A DNA stretch of 64,000 nucleotides from Pirellulimonas nuda (GCF_007750855.1 NZ_CP036291.1:2232001-2296000); one strand, 5' to 3'; shown: positions 41,576-51,112, numbered from the stretch's first letter. Numbers and translations: made by a program. Notes: a model not told the origin generated them from the sequence alone.

Positions 41576-41821
41576 AGGAAAGCCGAGGCTCGGCGGTAGT
41601 GCTGCGGCAGCCGGGTAGAAGCGGTAGCGACGACAAGCTAAGCCGCCTGCACGGAAGCCAGAGGCGAATACGAGGCGCCTCAACCGTGCCTAAGCATCTT
41701 AAATCGCTGGTTGGCTAAGGCACAATCGAGATGCGCGAATCGGATAGAATGCTGCGCGTGACGCTCCTTTGCGGCGTTTAATATTGAGCCACCGCCCCCC
41801 GCAACACGCGGGTTTTCCCCG

Positions 41822-43324
41822 GTGGACGCCCCGACTCTGCCAAGAGAAGTTCGCTTGCTTGCACCCGAGTTAGCCCCGGCCGACTACGCCGTGATTGTCG
41901 CCTATCTAGGCGTCATGACGATTGCCGGCGTGTGGTCGGGCCGGTCGAACCGTTCCGAAGAAGGATTCTTTCTAGGCGGGCGCGGGCTCCCCTGGTGGGC
42001 GCTCTTGGCGTCGATTGTCGCTACCGAAACCAGCGCGGTCACTTTCTTAAGCCTCCCCGGCAAGACCTACGCCACGGACGGCAGCTTTGCCTTCCTGCAG
42101 CTTGCGTTGGGGTATGTCATCGGCCGGGTGATCGTCGCCAAGTTCTTGCTGCCCGAGTACTTTCGCGGCCGGATCTTTACCGCTTACGAGGTGCTGCAGG
42201 AGCGTTTCGGGCCGGGCGTGCGGCTGCTTGCCTCATCGGTGTTCTTAATCACGCGCAACCTCTCCGACGGGCTGCGGCTGTTCTTGGCGGCACTGCTGCT
42301 TCAGGCGGCGCTAGGCATCGGTTTTACCCCTTGCGTGCTGGTGATCGCCGGCGTCACTACCGCCTACGCCATGTTCGGCGGCGTATCGGCGGTTGTCTAC
42401 AACGATTTTTTTCAGTTTGTTGTTTACATGCTCGGCGCCATGGTCGTGCTAGGGATGCTGCTGGCGCAAACGCCCGACGGCGCCACGGGGCTGGTGGAGT
42501 TCGCAGCGAGCACGGGCCGGCTGCGGGTGTTCGACCCCAGTTGGTCGCTCACCGCCCCCGACATCACGCTGTGGTCCGGCTTGATCGGCGGCGCCGTGCT
42601 GACGATCGCCACGCACGGCGCCGACCAGATGATGGTGCAGCGGTACTTGTGCGCCAGGTCGGAGCGTTCGGCGGCGCTTGCGCTGGTGCTTAGCGGGCCG
42701 CTGGTGCTGCTGCAGTTCGCCCTCTTCTTGGTGATTGGCGTTGGGCTGGCGCAGTTCTACGCCACCCACCAGGTTGCCTACGAAGTGGCGGCGGGCGACC
42801 GCGTGTTCCTTACCTATCTGGTGCAAGAACTCCCCACCGGGCTGCGTGGGCTCTTGATCGCCGCGGTGATGGCGGTCGTGATGTCGACCCTGTCGAGCTC
42901 GCTCAACTCGTCGGCCGGCGTGGTGGTGAACGACCTCATGGGCGATAAGCTTCGCAGGCGGGGCGCGGCCGCGACGATGGTCGCGGCCCGCGGGCTAACC
43001 CTCGCGTTCGCCGCGTTGCAGTCGACTGTGGCGATCGTCGCCTACGAGGGGAGCCTCAAGAGCGACGTCATCGACGCCGTGTTGGCGATCGCCGGCTTCT
43101 CTACCGGGCTGCTGCTGGGGCTCTATGTGCTGGGGATGCTGGTGGGCCGGGCAAGGCCTCTGGTTGGGATGATCGCCTTCGGGGGCGGGTTGGCCGTCAC
43201 CTGTGCCGCTGTATTTCTGTCGCCCCTGAGCTGGCCGTGGTATTGCTTGGTCGGATCATCGTCGACGCTAGGGATTGGGCTGCTGCTGACCGGCGGCCGA
43301 GGACACCCGTTGGAGGAAGCATGA
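41822..43324 (+). CDS. Sodium/solute symporter (SSS family)
   Basis: A 500-residue inner-membrane protein with about 13 hydrophobic helices. SSS features include the start YAVIVAYLGVMTIAGVW, the FFLGGRGLPWWA segment, SIVATETSAVTFLSLPG and the late MSTLSSSLNSSAG stretch, where Na+-binding Ser/Thr occur. Starts at GTG 41822; a TAGAAT box at 41745-41750 may belong to its promoter, though no good -35 is seen. Its TGA overlaps the GGT start (ATGA). The substrate cannot be read from sequence. Divergence from murQ and the kinase suggests MurNAc, GlcNAc or a muropeptide fragment, recalling the murT-murK-murQ grouping described in Tannerella. Confidence 0.87.
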   Translation: MDAPTLPREVRLLAPELAPADYAVIVAYLGVMTIAGVWSGRSNRSEEGFFLGGRGLPWWALLASIVATETSAVTFLSLPGKTYATDGSFAFLQLALGYVIGRVIVAKFLLPEYFRGRIFTAYEVLQERFGPGVRLLASSVFLITRNLSDGLRLFLAALLLQAALGIGFTPCVLVIAGVTTAYAMFGGVSAVVYNDFFQFVVYMLGAMVVLGMLLAQTPDGATGLVEFAASTGRLRVFDPSWSLTAPDITLWSGLIGGAVLTIATHGADQMMVQRYLCARSERSAALALVLSGPLVLLQFALFLVIGVGLAQFYATHQVAYEVAAGDRVFLTYLVQELPTGLRGLLIAAVMAVVMSTLSSSLNSSAGVVVNDLMGDKLRRRGAAATMVAARGLTLAFAALQSTVAIVAYEGSLKSDVIDAVLAIAGFSTGLLLGLYVLGMLVGRARPLVGMIAFGGGLAVTCAAVFLSPLSWPWYCLVGSSSTLGIGLLLTGGRGHPLEEA

Positions 43325-45018
43325 CAAGTCGCCGATTGGTTGCAGCAACATGGGGATTCATCGCCGTTCTTATCAGCGCCGCGCAGTGCGACGCGGGCCG
43401 CGCGGTGGGAGACGCGTGGGGGGTTGCGACGGTCCACCCCATCGCTACGCAGGCCGCAGAGGACGTGTTCCGCGAAGGGGGCAACGCGCTCGACGCGGCG
43501 GTGTGCGCCGCGCTCACGCTGGGCGTCGTTGACAATCACAACTCCGGCATCGGGGGCGGCTGCCTCATCCTGGTACGCACGCCGGACGGCGAGATCCTGG
43601 CGATCGACGGCCGCGAAACGGCGCCCGCCGCGGCCAGCCGCGAGATGTACTTCGTGGACGGCGTCGCCGACACCGCGCTCAGCCAAACCGGCCCGCTGGC
43701 TATCGCGACCCCCGGCGCCCTAGCCGCCTACCAGCTCGCGTTGGACAAGTGCGGCTCGCGCCCGCTGGCCCGGCTGCTGGCGCCGGGCGCCCGTGCGGCG
43801 GCCGAAGGCTTCCCCATCGACCGCAACTACGCCAACAGCATCCGCAAGTACGCGGCCGAGCTGCTGGCCAACGCGGGGCCTGACGACCCGCGCCTGCACG
43901 CCGACCACTCGCCGCTCCGCCAAGGCGAGACGCTGGTGCAGACAGACCTCGCCAACACCTACCGCAAGGTCGCCGAGAACGGCGTCGACTGGTTCTACCG
44001 CGGCCCCTTCGCGTCGATCACTGATCACTGGATGAAACAGCACGGCGGAGTGATGAGGGCCGAAGACCTTGCCAACTATCAAGCCAAGCAGCGCGAGCCG
44101 ATCCGCTCCACGTACCACGGCTATACCGTTGTCGGGTTCCCGCCCCCCAGCTCGGGCGGCATCCACATCGCGCAGCTGCTGGCGTTGATGGAGCCCTACG
44201 ACCTGCGGGCCATCTCCCAGAAGTCGCCGGCCGATGGCGTCCATCTGGTTGCCGAGGGGATGAAGCTGGTGTTTGCCGACCGCGCGTACTGGCTGGGCGA
44301 CGCAGACTTCGCCGAGGTTCCCAAAGGGCTGATTGACCCCAAGTACCTGGAGGGACTCGCGGCCAAGATCTCGCCAGACCACGCCACCCCCGTCCCGCGG
44401 CACGGCACGCCCAGCGGCTGGAGCGGCGACTTGTTCGGTCGGCACACCACCCACATCGCCGCCGCCGACGCAAAGGGCTACTGGGTGGCGATCACCGCCA
44501 CCGTGAACACGTCGTTCGGATCCAAGGTGGTTATCCCGGGGACCGGGGTCGTCATGAACAACGAGATGGACGACTTTTCCATTCAGCCAGGCGTGCCGAA
44601 CGCCTTTGGGCTGGTGGGCGCCGCGAACAACGCCGTCGAGCCCGGCAAGCGTCCCCTCTCGAGCATGACCCCCACGATCGTACTAAACGACGCGGGCGCC
44701 CCGGTGCTTACCGTCGGCGCCGCGGGGGGGCCGAAGATCATCACCCAGGTGGCGCTGGCCGTGCTGCGGACCCTGGGCAAAGGAGAGCCGCTGGAGCAGG
44801 CCATCGCGTCGCCCCGATTCCACCACCAGTGGCTGCCCGACGAGCTAGGCCTAGAAGCCGGGACTCCCCCGGAAATTCGCCGGGCCCTAGAAGCCAAGGG
44901 CCACAAGACATACACGCTGCCCACGGCCGGCGTCACCCAGGCGATCGGGCTCGACGCACAGGGGCGCTTCATCGCGGTGAACGACCCGCGAGCCGCCGGC
45001 AAAGCAGCGGCGCAGTAG
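43321..45018 (+). CDS. ggt: Gamma-glutamyltransferase/hydrolase, exported
   Basis: A 565-residue Ntn-hydrolase precursor with a signal peptide (TSRRLVAATWGFIAVLISAAQ). HTTHIAAAD places the autocatalytic nucleophile at Thr376, giving large and small subunits of usual size. EGGNALDAAVCAALTLGVV, SGIGGGCLILV and the small-subunit MNNEMDDFS, KRPLSSMTPTI and GAAGGPKI are family motifs. It removes gamma-glutamyl groups from glutathione and gamma-glutamyl peptides. Start and symporter stop overlap (ATGA), so the two are co-translated. In this setting it could attack gamma-D-Glu-linked stem-peptide fragments, although GGTs usually prefer L-Glu donors; that use is inferred. Confidence 0.93.
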   Translation: MTSRRLVAATWGFIAVLISAAQCDAGRAVGDAWGVATVHPIATQAAEDVFREGGNALDAAVCAALTLGVVDNHNSGIGGGCLILVRTPDGEILAIDGRETAPAAASREMYFVDGVADTALSQTGPLAIATPGALAAYQLALDKCGSRPLARLLAPGARAAAEGFPIDRNYANSIRKYAAELLANAGPDDPRLHADHSPLRQGETLVQTDLANTYRKVAENGVDWFYRGPFASITDHWMKQHGGVMRAEDLANYQAKQREPIRSTYHGYTVVGFPPPSSGGIHIAQLLALMEPYDLRAISQKSPADGVHLVAEGMKLVFADRAYWLGDADFAEVPKGLIDPKYLEGLAAKISPDHATPVPRHGTPSGWSGDLFGRHTTHIAAADAKGYWVAITATVNTSFGSKVVIPGTGVVMNNEMDDFSIQPGVPNAFGLVGAANNAVEPGKRPLSSMTPTIVLNDAGAPVLTVGAAGGPKIITQVALAVLRTLGKGEPLEQAIASPRFHHQWLPDELGLEAGTPPEIRRALEAKGHKTYTLPTAGVTQAIGLDAQGRFIAVNDPRAAGKAAAQ

Positions 45019-45075
45019 CGGCGGTTCGGTGGCCGATCGCAAACATCTTTTAATCACCTCGAAGAGACTCCCAGA

Positions 45076-47538
45076 ATGCGACTCCAAACCGCGCCCAGAC
45101 TGCGCAACCTACTCGCAGCAGCAACGGTGCTCCTACTCCCAATAGCAGTCGCCCTGCGGGCGGCCACGCCGCCCGGCAGCCAACCCCACGGCGGCCTCGC
45201 CGGCAAGATCGTCTACCTGCACGGCGGCCACGGCTACACGGCCGACGCGCCCGGCCGAGGCGACTGGGGCTCTCAACGGCCGCTGCTGCTGGGGATGATC
45301 GAGGACCTCGGCAACAAGGACCAGATGGACTTCCTTGCCGACTACCTGTGGCGTTCGGGCGCCACCATCGCTGCGCTGCGGCCCGTGGGGCATCAGCCCA
45401 ACGAAGTCGTGCTCGACAACGCCGACCCCGCGGTCACCTTCCACGGCGACTGGTCCGACGGCGCGGGTCCCATCTGGTTCGGCGGCGCCGGCGAAGGAGA
45501 CCCCGGCGTGGCGCCTTTCCGCATTGCCCAGACTTCGCCTCAAGAAACCGCCTACGCCCGCTACCGGCCCAAGATCGCCGAGGCGGGCTTCTACCCGGTC
45601 TACTGCTGGACCCCAGTCGGTGACGATCGGGCCGCCGATCAGCTCTACCGCATCCACCACGCCGGCGGCGATACCGAAGTAGCCGTGAACCACCGACGCG
45701 TTGGCGCCGGCACGGTCTATCTCGGGACCTTCTACTTTGAGGCCGGCGACGGGGGGTACGTCGACGTCAGCAACCGCTCCGACGACGCCGGCAAGATCGT
45801 GGTGGCGGACATGATCCGCTTCGGCAACGGGCGGGGCGACATCGACCGCGGCGGGGGCGTTTCTGGGCTCAACCGCGAAGACGAGGCGGGCCTGTACTGG
45901 GTGCAGTGGCACGCCGATCGCGCCCACGGTGTGCCCACAACCACCTACCGCGAGCTCAAGAGCGACCGCGACGCAACGATCTCCTTGGCGCCCCGCTACG
46001 CCCGGTTCATGAACCGAGCCCAAGACGGGGCGCCCTCCGACCGGGTCTTCATCAGCTTCCATTCCAACGCCAGCGAGGGGGGCGCCCAACGCGGCGTGCT
46101 GGGCCTCTACAACGGCAATGGACGCGCGTCGGCCACCACCCCCAACCAGTTCCGACTGGCGGAGCTGCTGGCCCGCGAGGTGAACGACGACCTCGTCGCC
46201 CAAGCAGGCCGTTTTGAGCACGATTGGTTCGACCGAGGCAAGAATGTAACCCTGGACCGTACGGACCTCGAGTTCGGCGAGATCAACAACGAGTACGGGC
46301 TCGATGAGTTTGACGCGACGATCATCGAAACCGGCTTTCACGACAACCGCCAGGACGCCGAGATGCTCCGCGACCCGCGTGTCCGCGACGCGCTCGCCCG
46401 GGCTACGTACCAAGGCTTGCTGAAGTACTTCGCAGAGGTCGACGGCGGCAACACCAACGCCACGGCCCTCCCCCCTGCCCCGACCGGTCTCTGCGCCGCC
46501 GGATTGGCGGCTGGCGAAGTGACGCTTTCTTGGGCGCCCCCGGCAACAAGCGGGTCCGACACCCACGGCGCCAAATCCGCCGCCTGGGCCGGCGGGCCGC
46601 CGACCGGCTACCGGGTCTACGCGTCCCCAAACGGCTACGGCTTCGACGTCGAGGCCGACGTGCGGGATGGCGCCGCTACCGCGTGCACGCTCGCCGGGCT
46701 CGAACCGAACCGGCTCACGTTTTTCTACGTAGTCGCCACGAACGCCGGCGGCGAGTCTTCGCGCTCCCACGTGGTCGCTTGCGTACCCAGAGGTAAGGGC
46801 CCGCGTGTGCTTGTCGTCGACGGCTTCGATCGCAACGACCGCACACTCAATCCAACGCAGAAGGCCCTGCAGGGGGGCGACGTAGAACGCGTCTGGCCGC
46901 GTGGCGGCAACACTCAGGACTACGTGGTCCCAACCGCTGCGGCGCTGCACGCCGCGGGGCCCGATCTCGCAATTGATTCGGCCTCCGACGACTCCGTCGC
47001 TTCCGGCTCGCTGCGGCTCGAGGGTTACGCAGCGGCATTCTGGATCCTAGGCGCCGAGTCTTCCGACGATCAAACCCTTTCCGAGGAACTACAGGCCCGA
47101 CTGAAGCAGTTCTTAGAACAGGGCGGCAGGCTGATGGTCTCTGGATCCGAGGCCGCCTGGGACCTCGACCATCTCGACCACGGCCGCAACTTCTTCCGCG
47201 AAACGCTTCACGCACAGTACGTGGCAGACGACGCCCAGTCGTCCGAAGCAAAGGGGGTCGCGGACTCCATCTTCTCGGGGCTGGAGTTGCGGTTTGGCGC
47301 GAACCCCCTCGCCTACTCTCCCAAATCCCCTGATGTTCTGCGTCCCGTAGCCGGCGGCGAGCTGGCGCTCACCTACGCCGGGGGCCAGGCCGGCGCCGGC
47401 GTAACATTCAACGGGACGGCCGGCGACGGGAAGGTCGTGCTGCTGGGGTTCCCGTTTGAAACCATCGCCGGCGCTGATGATCGCCAAGCGGCGATGGAAC
47501 GGGTGTTGCGGTTCTTCGCAGTCTTTGGCGACCGCTAA
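45076..47538 (+). CDS. Multidomain N-acetylmuramoyl-L-alanine amidase (split Amidase_3, FN3, C-terminal flavodoxin-like domain)
   Basis: An 820-residue secreted protein (signal about 1-30). The Amidase_3 fold is in two pieces, about 43-115 (YLHGGHGY, first zinc ligand) and 265-460 (FISFHSNAS, second His; IIETGFHDN, catalytic Glu). Between them lies a 150-residue insert with a beta-sandwich look (GFYPVYCWTP, TVYLGTFYFEAGDGGYVDVSN), like the golvesin/xanthan-lyase-type domain. An FN3 domain follows at about 465-575. Then comes a 240-residue domain with RVLVVDGFDRND and LEQGGRLMVSGSEAAWDLD, flavodoxin or glutamine-amidotransferase-like. It cleaves the MurNAc to L-Ala amide, feeding both sugar and peptide branches of the island. 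It starts 57 bp after ggt. Confidence 0.85.
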   Translation: MRLQTAPRLRNLLAAATVLLLPIAVALRAATPPGSQPHGGLAGKIVYLHGGHGYTADAPGRGDWGSQRPLLLGMIEDLGNKDQMDFLADYLWRSGATIAALRPVGHQPNEVVLDNADPAVTFHGDWSDGAGPIWFGGAGEGDPGVAPFRIAQTSPQETAYARYRPKIAEAGFYPVYCWTPVGDDRAADQLYRIHHAGGDTEVAVNHRRVGAGTVYLGTFYFEAGDGGYVDVSNRSDDAGKIVVADMIRFGNGRGDIDRGGGVSGLNREDEAGLYWVQWHADRAHGVPTTTYRELKSDRDATISLAPRYARFMNRAQDGAPSDRVFISFHSNASEGGAQRGVLGLYNGNGRASATTPNQFRLAELLAREVNDDLVAQAGRFEHDWFDRGKNVTLDRTDLEFGEINNEYGLDEFDATIIETGFHDNRQDAEMLRDPRVRDALARATYQGLLKYFAEVDGGNTNATALPPAPTGLCAAGLAAGEVTLSWAPPATSGSDTHGAKSAAWAGGPPTGYRVYASPNGYGFDVEADVRDGAATACTLAGLEPNRLTFFYVVATNAGGESSRSHVVACVPRGKGPRVLVVDGFDRNDRTLNPTQKALQGGDVERVWPRGGNTQDYVVPTAAALHAAGPDLAIDSASDDSVASGSLRLEGYAAAFWILGAESSDDQTLSEELQARLKQFLEQGGRLMVSGSEAAWDLDHLDHGRNFFRETLHAQYVADDAQSSEAKGVADSIFSGLELRFGANPLAYSPKSPDVLRPVAGGELALTYAGGQAGAGVTFNGTAGDGKVVLLGFPFETIAGADDRQAAMERVLRFFAVFGDR

Positions 47539-48009
47539 CCGCCCGATTCTCCGCGACGCCACGGGCGAATTTCTACTGCACCGCGCGTCCCGTGTGCGAT
47601 AACCGCCGCTTACATGCGTGATGCCGCCTGTTGTGCGCGTTTGGGAGGATATGAAACGCAAACAAGAGATGTGCGGCGCGTCGGAATTGTCAGAATCGAC
47701 TACACTGAAAGTTCAGTCGTTTCACTCAGGCGCACACCTTTATCAAGCTATGGGCGGTCCGCGGTTTGCCGCGGGTGGCGTTAGTCGCCGGTCGCCAGTC
47801 TTGCATTGCGCCTTGAAGATACTTAACGCGATTAAGCGCATCGAACTCTTGCGCGGATCAGAGAAAGAACGCCGCAATTAAGTGTCTTTCTTCCTTTACA
47901 ACTAGAGATCAGGGTAGACAGCAGGGCAGAGACACCGCGGCAGTGTCTCGCAGCCGCGTCGCCCGTGATCGGCCCGTATCGCATCGTTCATTTAACTCGG
48001 GGATTCTGT
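47539..48009 (+). other. 471-bp gap: probable promoter/leader, no confident gene
   Basis: This gap separates the amidase from the first PEP-CTERM gene. A 76-87-codon frame (47618 or 47651 to 47881) has a GGAGG before its inner ATG but too short a spacing, and its translation shows no recognisable family. ACTGAAAGTTCAGT (47704-47717) is an imperfect palindrome. A 7-bp hairpin lies at 47929-47949. Most of the space is likely an upstream regulatory region and leader for the surface-protein genes. Confidence 0.4.
47929..47949 (+). promoter_or_regulatory. Leader hairpin upstream of PEP-CTERM gene
   Basis: GAGACAC and GTGTCTC form a 7-bp perfect stem with a 7-base loop, 60 bp before the ATG at 48010. 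No U-tract follows, so it is not a standard terminator. It might protect the messenger 5' end or bind a regulator. Confidence 0.35.
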
Positions 48010-49857
48010 ATGACGGCCACAAAGCTCACTGCCTTCTTGGCGGCAACGACGGCGTGCATGACCGTGGGGTCGGCGCTGGCCGTTCCGTATGCTTCTGGCG
48101 TTCGCGAGGTTTCGCCGGGGAGCTTTGAGTTCGTTCTCAACCAAGCCGCAAGCAGCGTGACGATTAAGCGGGATGGGGGGAACGCAGTGGTTATACCGGC
48201 CGCCGCCGCGGGGCGTCACACGTTCGACATGACCGGCTTTAGCTCCTATGAGATCGAAGTTAGCAACAACGCCGCGGCGGGGTGGGCGAAGATCAGTGAC
48301 GACGCCGACCCGTTCGCCAACTGGGGCCGGATCACCGGACTGGAGGTCAATAAAGACCCCTCCAGCCCCTACTTCGGGACCGTGTATGTCAACAACCCCA
48401 ACACCACCGCCACCGTCGCGGGTCGCGCGATGGGAGACGGCATTTACTCGCTCACCGCGGACCTCCAGGGGGCGGACCTCTCGACAATCGCATTTACTCC
48501 CACGCTGGCCAGCGACACGACGCAGGCCAAGGGCGCCGATTTCTTCACCGTGAGCGGCAGCTCAAACTCTGCCTACCGCATGTCGCTGGACGACGGGGGC
48601 AACCTCATCATCGGCGACTGGTCCGATGCCAACGGCGGCATTAAGTACCTGACCCCTAACCTCACCGGCGGCGGGCTGATCCTCGCGACCCAAGGGGGCC
48701 CGAGCGGCGGTGTCGATAGTTCCGTATCGGATGAGTTCGGTGCGATCCCTCTTCACGGCTCTATTCCGTCACGGCCCACCACCACCGGCACGGTCGGCGT
48801 CGACCTAGTGGTGTGGGCGATCGATGAAGACCTAGACGAAAACTTCAGCATCCCCCAAGTGGACTACAACCACCTGTGGCGTTGGGACGTCGGCGCGGCG
48901 ACAGATTATAGCCTCCCGCCCACCCTCGTGGTCGACGCGGGTTCTACCGATCTAATCTCCTTCACTTCGCAGAACATCGACGCGGTTTACAACCCGCAGT
49001 TTGATAAGTGGTACCTCACGCAGCCCCGATCCGACGGCACCGAATCGTCGTTGACCATCCTGACGGTGAACCCGAGCGACGCCGCGGCGCCGACGATCGA
49101 GTTTGCGTCGCAGGACTACACGGCAGCGCAAGGCCTCGACGGCTTTGTGGACGACGCGGCCGGCAATCCCAACAACGACATCTTCCGGCAAGTCGGTCAG
49201 GTAGCCTTCTCGCCCGACGGCACCAAGATGTACCTGCGCAGAAACGCGATTGACTCGCCCACGGCCGTCAACCCCTACCTCGGATTGGCGAGCAATCTTC
49301 CGGGGCAGGTTCTGGTGGTCCCCCTCGATTCAAGCGGTCTGCCGATTATTCAGTTCGACGACAACGGCACCCCGGGCGACGTGTCCGACGACTTCATCTC
49401 AAACTTTGAGTCTATCTCGCTGACCAGCAACGCGAGCGCCGCGTCCCGCTTCGAGATCCGCGTTGACGCTGCCGGCAACATCTACACCGGCAACAACACT
49501 TCGGAGCGGTTGGAAGTGTTCAGCCCCGGCGGCAACACGCTGGCCACTACTACGTCTGCCGGCGGCTTTAGCGTGGTCGCGCTGCCGGGCGGGTTGGCCG
49601 GCGACTACAACAACGACGGCTTCATCGACGCCGCGGACTACTCCGTGTGGCGTGACAATCTTAACACCAGCAATGTGCTGCCCAACGACCCCACCGGCGG
49701 CGTGATCGGGCAGACCCAGTACGACACCTGGAAGACCAACTTTGGCCAGCCGGCCGTGGGCGCGGCGGTTGGCTCGGCGGTTCCCGAACCGGCTGGACTG
49801 GTTCTCGCGGGTCTGGCGACCCTGTTGGGTTGCTGTGTGCGACGCGTGCGAAAGTAA
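48010..49857 (+). CDS. PEP-CTERM surface protein with dockerin-type repeat
   Basis: A 615-residue exported protein. Signal peptide at about 1-25 (TKLTAFLAATTACMTVGSALA). Residues 90-510 contain beta-propeller-like segments with repeated GNxYTGN and DGTKMYLRR elements. At about 535-585 a dockerin-like pair occurs (GDYNNDGFIDAADYSVWRD, then TQYDTWKTNFGQ). The C-terminus is a PEP-CTERM signal: VPEPAGLVLAGLATLLGCC followed by RRVRK. Such signals are processed by exosortase, which is not encoded in this window. The ATG at 48010 is chosen because it opens the signal peptide. The next gene encodes another PEP-CTERM protein 66 bp on. Function beyond surface or exopolymer attachment is unknown. Confidence 0.85.
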   Translation: MTATKLTAFLAATTACMTVGSALAVPYASGVREVSPGSFEFVLNQAASSVTIKRDGGNAVVIPAAAAGRHTFDMTGFSSYEIEVSNNAAAGWAKISDDADPFANWGRITGLEVNKDPSSPYFGTVYVNNPNTTATVAGRAMGDGIYSLTADLQGADLSTIAFTPTLASDTTQAKGADFFTVSGSSNSAYRMSLDDGGNLIIGDWSDANGGIKYLTPNLTGGGLILATQGGPSGGVDSSVSDEFGAIPLHGSIPSRPTTTGTVGVDLVVWAIDEDLDENFSIPQVDYNHLWRWDVGAATDYSLPPTLVVDAGSTDLISFTSQNIDAVYNPQFDKWYLTQPRSDGTESSLTILTVNPSDAAAPTIEFASQDYTAAQGLDGFVDDAAGNPNNDIFRQVGQVAFSPDGTKMYLRRNAIDSPTAVNPYLGLASNLPGQVLVVPLDSSGLPIIQFDDNGTPGDVSDDFISNFESISLTSNASAASRFEIRVDAAGNIYTGNNTSERLEVFSPGGNTLATTTSAGGFSVVALPGGLAGDYNNDGFIDAADYSVWRDNLNTSNVLPNDPTGGVIGQTQYDTWKTNFGQPAVGAAVGSAVPEPAGLVLAGLATLLGCCVRRVRK

Positions 49858-49923
49858 GGACAGGCGGGACAAGAGAGGCAGAGCGTTTTATTCACCACGT
49901 TGTTCTACTATGAGGGAGTCTCC

Positions 49924-50856
49924 ATGTTGACCCGAAGCCTTGTGTTTGCACTGATGGCAGTCGAAACTGCATCAGTGGCTTCTCTCGCCCAGGCGGCGAC
50001 CGTGATCGTCGACGATTTCTCGGTAGATAGCTCTGCTAACTACACCGTCGTCAATGACGGCACCCCTGACGGTACGCAGGCGTTTGCCTTCGACTACGTT
50101 GCCGCGGGCATCCCCGTCGCCCCGCGATCCGCACCCGGCTCGACCGGCGGCTTGCGACTCACCGCCAACGACGCTGCCGCTGCGACCGACGCCTGGACGC
50201 TCTTTCACAACACGGCGGTTTCGGCGGACAAGTACTCCTTGAAAGTCGACGTCTGGATGAATTTCGACGCCGCTTCTGGTTCGACCGAGTTCGGCCACGT
50301 TGGCGTTGCTGGAAACGGATCGACCTTCAATTCCGTTTTCACGCCGATCAGCGGATCGGGCGCGTTTATTTCGTTCACCGGCGATGGCGGGTCTGGTTCC
50401 GACTACCGCTGGTTCCGTGACACCGCCAACTCGCTGGCGGATGACCCGGCGACCGCTCCCGCGATCTCCAGCACCACCCTTGCCAACTCCCACCCCAGCT
50501 ACCTTGGGCATGGCAGCAACAACACCGGCGCCTTCTTTCAATCGCTGTTCCCGAGCGGCACGGTTGCGGGGAGCCCCGGAAACCTGTGGACGACCCTCAA
50601 GATCGACGTGGATAACGTCGCTAAGCAGATCTCGTTCTCGTTCGACGATCAGCTGACCTTCCAAGGAACGTTCATCGGTAACTTGAACGGTCAAGTGAGC
50701 CTTGGGCTTGCCGATACCTTCACCTCCGTCTCCGGCGCCTCCAACGTCTTCACGCTGTACGACAACCTAGAAGTCTCGGTTGTGCCCGAGCCGGCCTCAG
50801 CGATTCTGGCCCTATTGGGTGTGGGCGCAGTAGCGGTGGTTCGCCGCCGACGCTAG
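49924..50856 (+). CDS. PEP-CTERM protein, probable concanavalin-like fold
   Basis: A 310-residue exported protein. Signal peptide at about 1-25 (LTRSLVFALMAVETASVASLAQA). The body (VIVDDFSVDSSANYTVVNDG; LWTTLKIDVDNVAKQISFSFDDQLTF; VSLGLADTF) has the alternating pattern of a LamG/DUF1080-like jelly roll. The C-terminus is VPEPASAILALLGVGAVAVV plus RRRR, a textbook PEP-CTERM sorting signal. A strong ribosome site, GAGGGAG at 49911-49917, fixes the ATG at 49924. Probably co-transcribed with the preceding PEP-CTERM gene and ended by the terminator at 50983. Ligand unknown; polysaccharide binding is a guess from fold. Confidence 0.82.
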   Translation: MLTRSLVFALMAVETASVASLAQAATVIVDDFSVDSSANYTVVNDGTPDGTQAFAFDYVAAGIPVAPRSAPGSTGGLRLTANDAAAATDAWTLFHNTAVSADKYSLKVDVWMNFDAASGSTEFGHVGVAGNGSTFNSVFTPISGSGAFISFTGDGGSGSDYRWFRDTANSLADDPATAPAISSTTLANSHPSYLGHGSNNTGAFFQSLFPSGTVAGSPGNLWTTLKIDVDNVAKQISFSFDDQLTFQGTFIGNLNGQVSLGLADTFTSVSGASNVFTLYDNLEVSVVPEPASAILALLGVGAVAVVRRRR

Positions 50857-50982
50857 CCGATCGCCTCAGGGCTGCGGGCCCCATGGGAGCGGGGAAGCTT
50901 CGTTCTGGACATGAAGCCTGAAGGTAAGGTTTTAAGGCCTTCTGAGGCCCTAAGGTGGCAGCGCTGTGTAACGTGCTTCATG

Positions 50983-51020
50983 AAGCGGGCGTTCGGCTTG
51001 CTCGAACGCCCGCTTCTTTT
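50983..51020 (+). terminator. Strong rho-independent terminator
   Basis: GAAGCGGGCGTTCG pairs perfectly with CGAACGCCCGCTTC (14 bp) across a loop of about 6 bases, followed by TTTT. It lies about 130 bp after the second PEP-CTERM gene. Confidence 0.85.
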
Positions 51021-51112
51021 AATGGAGCTTTATCGAGCGCAATCGGCGGTGCGCGAAGCGCATAGAGAGGTGCGCATATGTTCGTTGTGACGCCCTCTTT
51101 CTTCCGCTAGCT

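Noticed and set aside
45133..46950. 605-codon minus-strand frame opposite the amidase
   Set aside because: Val/Gly/Arg-rich antisense shadow; the plus strand encodes amidase and FN3 domains with catalytic residues.
47618..47881. Possible 76-87-residue protein in the gap after the amidase
   Set aside because: No family features, GGAGG too close to the inner ATG and no operon context; kept only as part of the gap description.
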